Assembly: GCF_001577835.2 (NCBI RefSeq) | Contig: NC_029516.1 | Coordinates: forward strand, 115,107,302 to 115,171,301 | Direction: 5' to 3' | Origin: Coturnix japonica | Taxonomy: Eukaryota > Chordata > Aves > Galliformes > Phasianidae | DNA: 64,000 bases | Part shown: positions 23,395 to 33,037 of the stretch, one piece after another | Numbering within the stretch: position 1 is the first letter of the stretch | How the letters are laid out: each line of letters begins with the position of its first letter | Position numbers and translations under genes: made by a program | The notes under the pieces: model-generated | Database searches by the model: none | Told to the model about the DNA's origin: nothing | The model's input: the letters and a program-made list of their open reading frames with translations, nothing else

Positions 23395-26300
23395 GTACAG
23401 TATGAAGCTCTGGCTTGTCTTTGTTTCTTGTGTTGAGCCAGCAGAGGGAGCAACAGATGTACTCTCCTGCAGGATAGAGTGGGCCAAAGGCGGACAGGCC
23501 ACCTGCCCGTGCCAGTGCCATTGCAGATTAGTCTGTGTAGAGAGAGATGCATCTTTGCATGGCCTGCCGAACCCGCTGCACAGCAGGAAGAGAAACTACT
23601 GTCATGAGACGTGCAGCTCCTTCTGAAGTGCTCCTGATAAGGACGGAGCGCCTTTCCTGCAGCTTTCTCTGCAGATGTGCTCCTCATCTTGAAATCCTCC
23701 TCGTTTGTGCTCAGCTCTTGACCACGGCTTGTGCTCTGTTTTGCAGGCTGATAACATGTGGAAGCCGCAGCTGGAGCGTGCTGTGTCATCTCTCAACGTT
23801 CCAGCGATTGCAGCGGCCCATGTTATCAAAAGCTACGTCGCCCAGGCACCGGATGAAGTCTCCCTGGAGGTAAGTAGATACAGGCGTTCCTTGTTGTCAT
23901 GCACGGGAGAGTACAGGGTGTGAATGCCTCAGGAATAGTCTCAGACACCTTCAGAATGTCTTGTGAGGTTAAGCTTCGAGGGTTTGGTTCCAGCTTAGAC
24001 TTGTGCTGGGTTGGGAGGAGTTCAGCCATCTCTCCAATATGGTTGGATTGGGCATTTGAACCTTCTGATCAAGCAGATCCTGCCCAGTATGGGAGCCTGG
24101 TCTCTGAGCAAGAGCAGACTGGGTGTGAAGCGTGCAGATGTGTTCAGAAAGCCCTGCTAATAGATGCCCGTGTTAAAACTAGAGCTCTTCCATAGCCTTT
24201 GGCAGAGAGCCTGCTGCTTTTCAGACCCGTTTCTTACTGCACGGCTGTATTGTGTATGTTGTGTAACTCTTGTACCTCCAAGTTCAGTTTAAGAAGGGAA
24301 AATGCCTTGGGGGCTGCATTGGTGCAATTGCTGTCAAGCTTTAGGATATTCTGCAGCGCAGAAGAAGGCAGTTATTTGAGCTGTGTTTTCCTCACAGCTG
24401 TGCTGAATCTGGGGTTGACGTTTCAATCTCTTGCAGGTGGGAGACGTGGTGTGCATTACTGATATGCCACCAAAGGAGCTGAGCCCATGGTGGAGAGGCA
24501 AGCGTGGCTTTCAGGTATGCACATGCTTCCAACTAGAGAGCGCAACTTCAGTAGAGTCAGGAATCTCAGATTGGAGCTGCTCTGCCTGCACAGGAGGGCT
24601 TCTGGACGCAAACGGTTGCCCTGTGTCGGTGTCAGAAAACCTTCCCTTTGACTCTGGGCTTGGGCTAATGCCCACCTGTCTTTTTGTTCTTGTTACAGGT
24701 TGGATCTTTCCCTAGTGAGTGCGTGGAACTCATTAGCGGAACAGTTCCTGAGTCCCTGGTCAATTCATTGCGAAAGCCAGGTACACATGTTACATTTGAT
24801 AATGCGAGTTAGTAAAATGGGGTCAGAACGTGGCATTCAGGGGTTTCGTTAATGCCCGAGTTGAGCAAGATTAGCAAGAAGACTGCATTAAGCTCCATCA
24901 CAACATGCAGACATCTGGCCCAATCCCACTGTGTATGTTATTGGGCTTGGGGAAGTCACAGAATCCTCCTCGAATGGCTTGGGACTGGAAGGGGCCTAAA
25001 GGATACTCAGGCTCCAAAGCCCCTGCCGCAGTCTGGGTCGCCAGCCTGCACATTTAGTAGGAAACGAGAGCAGGCTGTCCAGGGCCCCTTCCAACCTGGC
25101 CTTGGGCACTTGCAGGGATGGGGAAAGTCCGTTCTTGCGTGTCCTTGTTTGGAATGTTCTTCCCATTGTTCCATGCTCTGTCGAATGCATTAAGCTCGGC
25201 CTCGTCCAACCGATCCAATCCTGAAATGAACTGGTTTCTTTGTTTTGTTGTGCAGTGCCAAAGAAACAGGGCAAGTTCCTCCCCTTCCTTCGATCCCTGG
25301 TGAAGGCCCGGCCCCAGAGAGCGAGGCAGCCGGAGCCAGAGAAGGAAGGGGTGTTTGGGTGTGACCTGGGGGAGCACCTTCTCCGCTCTGGCCGTGATGG
25401 TAAGGAACAGCCTATTCCTGAGATCTTCCTCCACTGGGCATCTAAAGATGAAAGGGAGATCATATCCAGCAATTGTTTCAGCCTGGAACCGTAGGAATCC
25501 CTCTGGCCACAAAGAGCATCCTGCATCCGTTTCCTAGCTCTTCTGGTTGTGAGATTGGATTCCTCCATTCCTGAGGGAGCTGTGATGGGACTTGCAGTGT
25601 CTGTGGCTTTGCCAGAATTACTTTCTCCAGGCTGTTGATAGGTTGTGGCATTTCTGGAAAGCCAAGAACACATCTCTGTGCAGTTTCTTCACAGCTGTCC
25701 CTGCCAGCTTTCTCCTCCAAGGAGGAAGCAAGCGGTAGCCCGGTTGGGCTTAGTGGATGGGACGTGAGAAGAGCACGGCCTGAACCAGGACTTGAGTAAG
25801 AAGCTCAGCTAACCGCTGGCTCTTGTTCTGTAGTCCCCCAGGTCCTCCAGAGCTGCTCTGAATTCATCGAGCAGCATGGCATGGTGCGGGGGATATACCG
25901 CTTGTCCGGTGTCACGTCCAAGATCCAGCGACTACGGTAAGAGTGCTGCGACTGACACAGCTGTCAGTAGGGGCACGTGCCATGCTTCGGGCGCTCAGAG
26001 GAACCCCTTCCTTTTCTTGACTGTATATTGTGTGGCTTTGGACTTGTTTTCGTCTTTCTCAATGCCCCCTGCCCAATTCTGTGTCCTTCTCTGCAGCCAT
26101 GAATTTGATTCAGAGCAGCTTCCCGAGCTTAGCGTCCGTGACATTCACAGCGTGAGCTCCCTAAGTAAGATGTACTTCAGGGAGCTCCCAAACCCTCTCC
26201 TGACTGACCAGCTGTATGCCAAGTTCTTGGTAAGCACAGGGCAATGTCTTGGAAAAGATATGTACCTCTTCCCTGGGCGTCCTGGCTGAAGGTTGCAGCA

Positions 26301-29300
26301 GTGCCCCAGCTCTGAGGTCTTATTTCTGTTAGCCCCATGAGGCATGTCTTTGCCACATCCTACCTTTCATTGATGCCGCTTCTGGTGGTGCCAGGAGGTG
26401 CTTATTTAAGTTATTCACCATGCTTGCGAGAATTCCCCTTCCTTTGCTGTTCCCAACTATTGGTAGAATGGGGTTAATAGCAAAGTGGAGTTGGAGACGA
26501 ATGCCTGCTGCGAGGAGCTGCACTGCGCAATCAGGCAGTAAAGCCCCCCTGAGCTTGCACTGCTTGGCCTTGATGACGCAGTCTATGTGCTGCGGTCTTC
26601 CCCTGATGCCTCTTGGAAGGCGTCAAGTCTGCCTCGGTGCTGACCACCAGCACGCTGTCCCCACGGTTCCCAAACCTGTAGCAGCTAATTAGGCTGACTG
26701 GTGTCTGAATCCCTTCCTGCCTTTTTCCAGGACGCTGCCGGTGCTGCTACCGAGGAGGAGAGGATGGTGAGAATGAAGGGCGCCATCCAGCAGCTGCCTG
26801 CTCCTCACTACAGGTCAGTGCTGTGCTCGGTCTGCTGAGCTCAGCCCTCCTGCCTTTCAGAGGGCGATGATGCTATCCAGGTGTTGCCTCACACCTGCAA
26901 CATCATGCGTCTGCACACTGAAGCGGCTGAAGGCTGCATCAGGTCAATTGATTGGGTCAGTTCCTTGGCACGGGGGCACGGTTGGTGCAGCCGATGGCTG
27001 TGGCTGTGCTTTGCGGGGCTTGGTGCTGCAGCATGGTGGCACTGGGAATGTTTTACCTCCTTCATATTCAGGGATGGTAGCAATGACAACCACTAGCAAG
27101 AACTGAGGTTTGTTTTGTGCACGGCAGCACGGCTTGCTTTTTGGTTCTGAACATCTGCCCCTCTTGTTTTCCAGGACACTTGAGTACCTGATGAGGCATT
27201 TGGCGTCTCTTGCTGGGAACTCCTCAGTCACCAACATGGACGCTCATAATTTAGCAATAGTGTGGGCTCCAAACCTCTTAAGGTAAACTTCTTTTTCTGT
27301 TTAAGCACAACGCTTAGTTCTGCTCTCCAGAAAGAAAGCAATCCTCCCTTCTTCTTCATCTGATGTGCTCTTCTCCTGTAAAAGCTGTCAGAAGTGGCTG
27401 GCAGCAGAGGAAGAGCCTGGACTGCTATCCCTTAACCCCAGGGGCACAATTTCTAGATGACAGTTTCTGCTCTCTTGTTTAGCTGGGACTGCTGTGTCCT
27501 TGATCATCCAGGAGAATTTTGTCAGTGGCATTGCTGATTGCCCACTGCGGAAGTCTCCAGAGCCCAGTTTGACTGCTTTGGGCTGCAAAAATTCAGACCT
27601 GGGGAAAGAGTCTTGGAGGAATGACTTGTAAAATCTGCCTTTTCTTCAGATCCCAGCAGAGCCAGTCTGCCTGCGCCAGTGGANCTTCAGATCCCAGCAG
27701 AGCCAGTCTGCCTGCACCAGCGGAGGAGCTGCCTGCTTGGAAGTGCAGACGCAGACAGCGGTGGTGGAATTCCTCATTAGCCACGCAGACAGCCTATTCA
27801 GCTCCAAAACCTCATCAGCCATGGGAGAGGAAGCAGGTGAGCGTCTTCCTCCATTAGCTTGATCTTGATCCAATCCAACCCTTCTCCAAGATCTTTCAAA
27901 TACGCTTTGACTCTCAATGGGACAAAAGGCTTCTGGGCTTAGATGAGAATATGGCACCCTGTTGCTGGATCCTGAGAATGTCCGAGGCTAGACTTTACAT
28001 GCAGAAAACCATCCCTGCCTTTATGATGCTTTTTATGGGGGTGAAGCATTATTGAAGTGTGGCAGCAAAGCTTTCTGAGTTCCCAGACCCATTTTCTAGT
28101 TTTTTTTTTTGTTTGGTTGGTTGGTTGGTTTTTTTTTGGTTTTTTTTGTTTGTTTTTTTTTTTGATACAGTGAGCAGCTCTTAATTATGGCTGTGCTGCT
28201 GCTTTCTGATCCTCCTCCCTCTTACCTGTGGTTTTCCCTTGCAGGGCACAGTTCTCTACCTGGGCCCAAGTCTGTGTGGGATTCTTCTCCTGCCAGGAAG
28301 CTGCTCACCCTGCAAGAGGCACAAGCTCTGAGAAGAGGCCAGAGCAGCTCTCCTGCAGTGAAACGAAGCAGTGAGATTGAAGTGGAGGAAGATCCCACAG
28401 AATTTCCAGGGAGATTCCACACAATTATTGATTTTCCATCTGAAAGGTAAAGAGGACTTCCCTTTCCAGCTTCTATCATTATTGGTCAGGTGGGCTTTAT
28501 TGGTTTCTTTTTGTCCATTATATCTCCAAAGATTCAACTAACACACAGTTGCCCGACGGGCTCAGTAGAGCCACACAAGTGTGCCCTTCCTTCCTAGCTG
28601 GGCAGGCTGTCATGAGATGCAGAAAGCCACGCTGATATCTATCCTGGCCTGTGCTGGCTGTAACTGGAAACATTACGGTTTTCCAGATTTCAGGGCTACA
28701 TTTCTGAAACCAGTTCTGGTTCTCCTCTAAGCAGAGCTGTTGGTCGGAATTGCTGGCACTAGAAATTAAAGATGGCAGTGAGCTGAGGCCGAGGTGGTGT
28801 TAGCATAAGACTCAGAGATGCTTTCGAGCCTCCCTTAAGGACGCACAGTTGCTCAGAAAGCAGTTACGCCTGCCAGCTCCAGTGCTGTCTGGCTGCAGTG
28901 CCTTTGCTCACATGCTCTGCATCTTCCTTGACATTGTTTCAAGGAAGCTAGCCAGCAGGACTTCAGAGCTGAGGTGCAGGAATGGAAGCATCCTCTTCTG
29001 TTTGAAACAGAGCGTGTTTCTAAGCTGTGTTTCAGCAGAAACAAGGCAGTGCCAGGAAGGGGCAGTTATTGGCAAGGGCTCGGTGCAACTCTTCCTCCTC
29101 CCGCACCACGACTGACAGCATGCTCTTTTTTCTCTCCAGACCAAGTTCTCCCAGAAAGAGGAAGGAATCACCAGCTGGCAGTTGGTGTTCCTGCCTCTGC
29201 CTGTGCAGACCATCCCCTGTGGCCAAATGCCAACTGCAGCGCAGTGCCAGGGAGCCTTCTGAAACAGAACTCGTGGTCCTGGAAGGTAAGGGTGCAAATC

Positions 29301-30013
29301 CAGCTTTCAAAACACTGCTTGTCAGCAACACAGGTAGAATGCATGCTTTCAGTGGGCTTGTGCCTCCTTCTGGCATTGAGGCCCGTGACTGACATCTTCA
29401 GCTGACCCCTGTTTTCCCAAAGGAACCTCTCAAACTGTTTGAAGCATACTTGACAGGCAGCACCAAGCCTTTGCCCCCATGGGCAGAGAAAGTTGGACGC
29501 TAACCCCTGTGTCTCCCCTCCTTCCTAGGTGAATCCAGCCCTTGTGAACCCACAAGAGCCAGGCCAAGTGCTGATTGCTCAGGGAGTGTTTCCATAAATG
29601 GAGAGCTCATGGGAATCACAATTCGCTGTAATTCAAATGACAGCCTTCCGTGTGACATCAGCGACGGAGAGAAGGAGGTCATCATTGTTCAGGCAGTCAT
29701 TTCTCCCAGCTCTGCTGAAGGGGGTGCCCTGAGCCTGCCAGAAACCACAGTCACCAGCCTGGACTGTGACCAGATGCCTTTGCAGTGCAGCCCAGCCCAA
29801 ACACAACTCGAGTGCCCCGACAGCGGCACCTCCAATCAGGATGAAGTCACTGTCACTGAGGAGAAGCCGAGCCTCTTGGATCGGGATTTGGAATCAGGTC
29901 TCCAGCCCCAGGCTCTCGGCAGCAGCACAAGCTCTGAGCCTCTCTCTCCTCAACAACAGAGGATGAGTCCCATCATTCCCTTGGACCTCTCACATTCTTC
30001 TTTCTCTGAGTGA
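23341..30013 (+). CDS. ARHGAP32L: ARHGAP32-like (RICS-like) RhoGAP, short form, 13 coding exons
   Basis: Predicted 628-residue Rho GTPase-activating protein. By family knowledge it would speed GTP hydrolysis on Rho-family GTPases (ARHGAP32 acts on Cdc42, Rac and RhoA). Coding exons are 23341-23394, 23747-23869, 24437-24514, 24699-24780, 25256-25399, 25834-25936, 26097-26229, 26731-26813, 27175-27282, 27691-27836, 28245-28446, 29140-29285 and 29529-30013. All introns are GT-AG and phases agree throughout. Order: PX remnant (1-18), SH3 (about 44-98), RhoGAP (about 145-340), short tail (341-628). Local sequence favours ARHGAP32 over its paralogue ARHGAP33, for example in the tail words FHTII and TASSEP-like. 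Mammalian ARHGAP32 is about 2,090 residues, so most of PX and the long tail are absent. The start is the first ATG after the proposed leader, in good context (G at -3 and +4). The uninterrupted frame suggests a working gene, not a pseudogene. The symbol is descriptive; RICSL is an equivalent name. Confidence 0.88.
23747..24780 (+). CDS. ARHGAP32L: SH3-domain exons of the ARHGAP32-like gene
   Basis: Three exons (23747-23869, 24437-24514, 24699-24780) encode residues 19-112. The SH3 fold spans about 44-98. It starts near HVIKSYVAQAPDE, contains the acidic RT-loop words APDEVSLEVGD, and the conserved tryptophan pair W77-W78 in PWWRGKRGFQ. It ends with VGSFPSECVELI, which carries the conserved proline of the binding groove. 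Against ARHGAP32 (APDELTLEVGDIVSVIDMPP) the similarity is nearly continuous without gaps, so ligand binding to proline-rich partners is plausible. Exon lengths are 123, 78 and 82 bases, ending in phase 0, 0 and 1. Confidence 0.88.
24956..25130 (-). mobile_element. CR1 3' fragment in an intron
   Basis: Minus-strand CR1 3' end inside the intron between the SH3 and RhoGAP exons. The order 'tcacagaatcctcctcgaatgg', 'ctggaaggggcct' and 'ccttccaacctggccttggg' is the CR1 3' region. It is short and diverged and does not touch a splice site. Confidence 0.65.
25256..27836 (+). CDS. ARHGAP32L: RhoGAP-domain exons of the ARHGAP32-like gene
   Basis: Six exons encode residues 113-351. The domain begins at VFGCDLGEHLL (145) and ends near DSLF (336-339). 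The catalytic arginine finger is R183 in GIYRLSGV. K219 and R223 in SKMYFRELPNPLL match the Lys and Arg that contact the GTPase in p50RhoGAP, and N292 in HNLAIVWAPNLL matches its conserved Asn. All these are present, so GAP activity is expected. Compared with ARHGAP32 the loop after HEFDSE is about four residues shorter (ELSVRDIHS against DLTKEPYVQDIHS), and the linker before VFGCDL is about two shorter. The last exon is affected by the N and duplication at 27644-27724. The frame is intact only if that exon starts at 27691, or if one 41-base unit is an assembly error. Confidence 0.88.
27644..27724 (+). repeat. 40-base duplication flanking one N: likely assembly join
   Basis: Bases 27644-27683 and 27685-27724 are the same 40 bases (starting cttcagatcccagcagagcc) with two mismatches near their ends, and 27684 is the only N in the window. 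The copy covers the 3' splice site and the first 34 bases of the RhoGAP exon that ends at 27836. Only the first copy has a pyrimidine-rich acceptor (gccttttcttcag). Using both copies would add 41 bases and break the frame. This is the signature of two sequence ends joined with an unresolved overlap. The true locus probably has one copy. Confidence 0.8.
28100..28163. repeat. T-rich (TTGG) intron tract
   Basis: Runs of T with TTGG and TTTG units, in the intron before the exon at 28245. It probably varies in length. It lies about 80 bases from the acceptor, too far to serve as its pyrimidine tract. Confidence 0.85.
28245..30013 (+). CDS. ARHGAP32L: C-terminal tail exons of the ARHGAP32-like gene
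   Basis: Exons 28245-28446, 29140-29285 and 29529-30013 encode residues 352-628. The tail follows ARHGAP32 segment by segment: LLTLQEAQA for LLTLEEAQA, FHTIIDFPSER for FHTIIEFPLER, a SPAGSW motif for SPVGSW, then GELMG with RCNSNDSLPC for RCNSYDNLPH, and STSSEPLSPQQ for STASSEPVSPLQ. It then ends with DLSHSSFSE and TGA, where ARHGAP32 reads DLSPTEDKSSKPSSFTE and continues for over a thousand residues. The basic/phenylalanine-rich SFFNLG segment is replaced by a Cys-rich stretch (WCSCLCLCRPS, around 432-442). The tail is acidic and Ser-rich and probably disordered. Confidence 0.85.
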
Positions 30014-30477
30014 CTAAAGGCACGCTCATGCTCAATCAACGGGATGGGGTGTTGAATGAAAAAATGCTTAGAAGAGAAAATTTCCGGCATTCAGTTGCAA
30101 AGAACAGCAGCAGAATTATCGTCATCCTGCTGCCAGTCTTCAGTGTTGCTGTTTTAAGGTTGAAAGAGCAGTGTTTCTTTCAAGAAAAATTGTTGGGCTT
30201 ATTTGTATTTGTAAGCAAGCGGTTCAGAATGTGGGTGTCACCATTTGTTTTCCTGTGAAAATAACATGGCAAAAGTAACACTGCAAGTTCCCACATTTTG
30301 GAGGGGCATGTATGGTCTTACCAGATTTTCTAAGTGAAATAACTTATGACCAAACACTGCTCCTACTTTAGAATATATATCCTAAGTTCATCCCACCTAA
30401 TACAGACAGAATCATCTTATGCTCTGTTATTAGAGTATGAGAGATGGTTTGCACTGTTGACTAAACATACTTCTAAC

Positions 30478-30740
30478 ATCATAGAATTATAGTATATCCC
30501 AGTTTGGAAGGAACCCAAGAAGATCATCAATTACAACTCCTGGATCCACACAGGACTACCCAAAAATCAGACCCTATGTCTGAGATCACTGTCCAAAATA
30601 CTTCTTGAAATCTGGCAAGCTCAGTGATGTGACTACTTAATCTGGGGAGGCTGTTCTAGGGCTTGGTCACCCTAAATCTTACTTCCATTGATTCCTGAGA
30701 ATTTCTTGGATGATCACGTTCCTAGGTCATATGTATCCAA
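30478..30740 (-). mobile_element. CR1 3' fragment in the 3' UTR
   Basis: Minus-strand CR1 beginning 'atcatagaattatagtatatc', followed by 'agatcatcaattacaactcctggatccacacagg'. The text fades after about 30740. It is old and 5' truncated. Confidence 0.75.
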
Positions 30741-30942
30741 GTTAGATTGCATGAACCAAGCAGATAAATGTGATCTCATCCTCAACAATTTTGCATAAAC
30801 CTAAAAGCACTGAGTTTTGTAAATGGGAAAGAAACACAAAGAATACACAGTTCTTACTCAAACCATAAAATGTCTAGATGTTTCATGAGAAAAAGAAATT
30901 TATATTGAATATATTTATACGTACATTTTATTGTACAGTAGA

Positions 30943-30948
30943 AATAAA
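30943..30948 (+). promoter_or_regulatory. Candidate poly(A) signal AATAAA
   Basis: Canonical AATAAA about 0.93 kb after the stop codon. A T/GT-containing stretch (gtgctattgttttattc) follows about 25-40 bases later and could act as the downstream element. Confidence 0.4.
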
Positions 30949-31129
30949 AGAACATTAAAAACAATGAGAAAACGTGCTATTGTTTTATTCATCTTAACAA
31001 TCACGATGAAGAAAATTATGTACAGAAGGATTTGGCCCAATATTCACTGACTTGCATTGTCCCAGATTAGACTTCTCTAAGTGTAAACTCAGAGACCGAA
31101 ACTACTGTCTTGATTTTCAGATGTCCTTT

Positions 31130-31620
31130 GTCCAAACCAGTGGGTTTGCTCAGGTGTGTGCAGGTCAGTGGGTATGTGTGCAAGGATGAGCATTCACATA
31201 TATGTGCATGCACAGGGGTTTGCAGAGTGTTGGAGTTGCGCAAGGACACTGTGGTACCAGTGTGTGCGTGCACTTTGGGAGTGAAAGGAAGGTTTTACAC
31301 ATGTGTCTGTGTGTGTGCACACAGGGCTGCTCTAAGGGAAGCAGACACGTGAGTGTGTGTGAGCACATGGATAGTGCGTGGACGCAGTGGCAAAAATGTG
31401 TGCTTGCACAGGGGTGTGCTGAGGAGTTGGGTTGCATACAGGTGCACACAAAGGGATGTTTGTGGTAGGTGTAGGCACATACATGTTCCCAGGGATGGTT
31501 TGCACACGTCTGTGAATGCAAAGGAGGGCATAAGATGCGGCGCATGCACGTGGGTGTGCAAAATGGGCAGAGTGGCACACGTGTGTGCGTGTGCATGTGG
31601 ATAGGCGAAAGGCTGGGGTG
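31130..31620. repeat. Degenerate GT/GCAC-rich minisatellite
   Basis: About 490 bases of irregular repeats built from GTGTGTGC, TGCATGCAC and GCACAGGGG words, about 20-30 bases apart, with alternating purine and pyrimidine. No unit is exact. The minus strand stays open for 143 codons and gives a His/Cys/Thr-rich peptide, which is a by-product of the repeat. Similar but shorter CA-rich text lies at 61200-61262. Confidence 0.65.
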
Positions 31621-31654
31621 CAGGTTGACCTCTGATGAGGTGAGTGTGTCCAGG

Positions 31655-32157
31655 TGTGGAGCCCTCAGTACAAGAAAGACAGAGAGATTTTGGAAAGGGT
31701 CCAGAGGAGGGCCACAAAGATATCAGAAGGCTAGAGCACCTCCCTTATGAGGACAGGCTGAGGGAGTTGGGCTTTTCCAGCCTGGAGAAGAGAAGGCTGC
31801 AGGGTGACCTCATTGCAGCCTTTCAGTACCTGAAAAGAATATACACCCAGGAAGGGAGTAAACTCTTCGAAAGGGCTGACAATAGAAGGACTAGGGGAAA
31901 TGGATACAAGTTGAAGGAGGGAAGATTTCAATAGGATGTTAGGGGGAAGTTCTTTACTAGGACAGTGGTTAGGCCCTGGAACAGGCTGCCCAGGGAGGTT
32001 GTGGATGCTCCGTCCTTGGAGGTGTTCAAGGCCATGTTGGACAGGGCCCTGGTCAACCTGATCTAGTAAATGTGTATGTTTGGTGGCCCTGCTAGGCAGT
32101 AGGTTTGGAACTACATGATCCTTGAGGTCCCTTCCAACCCAGGTCATTCTGTGATTG
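31655..32157 (+). mobile_element. CR1 LINE 3' portion
   Basis: Plus-strand CR1 from the end of ORF2 ('gaggacaggctgagggagttgg', 'ggaacaggctgcccaggg') to its 3' terminus ('cccaggtcattctgtgattg') at 32157. It is 5' truncated and moderately diverged. Its 3' end abuts a CR1 piece in the opposite orientation. Confidence 0.92.
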
Positions 32158-32270
32158 GCCCTATTGAAACTCATACAGTTAACCTTGACCCATTGATCCA
32201 GTCTATCCAGCTCTTTCTGTAGTGCCTTTCTCCCCACTGGCTGATCAACACACCATACCAGCTCATGAGC
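32158..32270 (-). mobile_element. CR1 internal fragment, inverted
   Basis: About 110 bases matching the same CR1 segment as 20846-20945 ('attgaaactcat', 'ttaaccttg', 'cccattgatc', 'tctatccag'), in minus orientation. It has neither CR1 end. It sits directly after the 3' end of the plus-strand copy. Confidence 0.8.
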
Positions 32271-33001
32271 AGTGCATATCTAACACATTTTTATTGGTCT
32301 GTTTTTTTAAAAAGCTATCTTCTCAAAACTTCGCTCCATGGTCTTGTATACAAGCATGTGAAGAACTGTAATGTACAAACTCATCATGAGTTTCTGTTCA
32401 GTTTCATTTGGAAGACTGTTTTACTTGTGCTGTTCTGTGTATTGATGGTTACTTCCTTATATATATCAAAAAAGACTACAAACTTTGAAAATATATGTAG
32501 TTTTACAGGAAACTATAGGTAGTTATACACTGCAGTATACTTTTATAAAGGAGAATTTATAAGAAACAACTAATAAATTTGTGCCAAAAAACAAGGGATG
32601 CTAATCATCATCATTATTCTGAATCATACATAGCTGAGGATGACATTGTCAGTACACAGCAATGTAACAAGAAAAACTGGTTAGGTACATAATCTTATGA
32701 GAGAGTTAGATGCATAAAATTGGTTAGTTTAAAACAGCTTCTCTCTGATGTCAGGGAATTCAACTATCTTTCTCTGTGCACAGATTCACCATACAAATTC
32801 TGGCTAACTATTCATAATCTCTACGTCATAAAGGGATGAGTTCAGCTAATGATAATGTAAATTCTGTAGAGCTCAGGTAAAAACTGTTCAAGAGTAGATG
32901 TACATTACTCATATTTGTTGATTAAAGCACCTTTGTTTGGTTTCCTTAATTTGAGTGAATATGAATTTTTCTTTTCTTCTTTTTTTTTTTTTTCTCTTTT
33001 T

Positions 33002-33037
<36 letters not shown>

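Larger units (their letters stand above)
30014..30965 (+). other. Predicted 3' untranslated region
   Basis: The last exon is taken to run from the stop codon to a poly(A) signal at 30943-30948 (AATAAA). A CR1 fragment at 30478-30740 lies within it on the opposite strand. An 82-codon frame at 30010-30258 overlaps the stop and has no domain. The end point is inferred. Confidence 0.4.

Noticed and set aside
23226-23789. Minus-strand open frame of 187 codons
   Set aside because: It crosses two well-supported plus-strand exons and their introns, and its peptide matches nothing.
24996-25673. Minus-strand open frames of 225 and 152 codons
   Set aside because: They lie opposite the exon at 25256-25399 and its GC-rich flanks, show no domain, and are explained by the antisense of a GC-rich coding exon.
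29032-29376. Overlapping open frames on both strands around the exon at 29140
   Set aside because: Only one frame continues across splice sites in phase with ARHGAP32; the others are shadows.
31165-31717. His/Cys/Thr-rich open frames of 140 and 143 codons
   Set aside because: They come from the GT/GCAC minisatellite and lack start context, splice sites or a family match.
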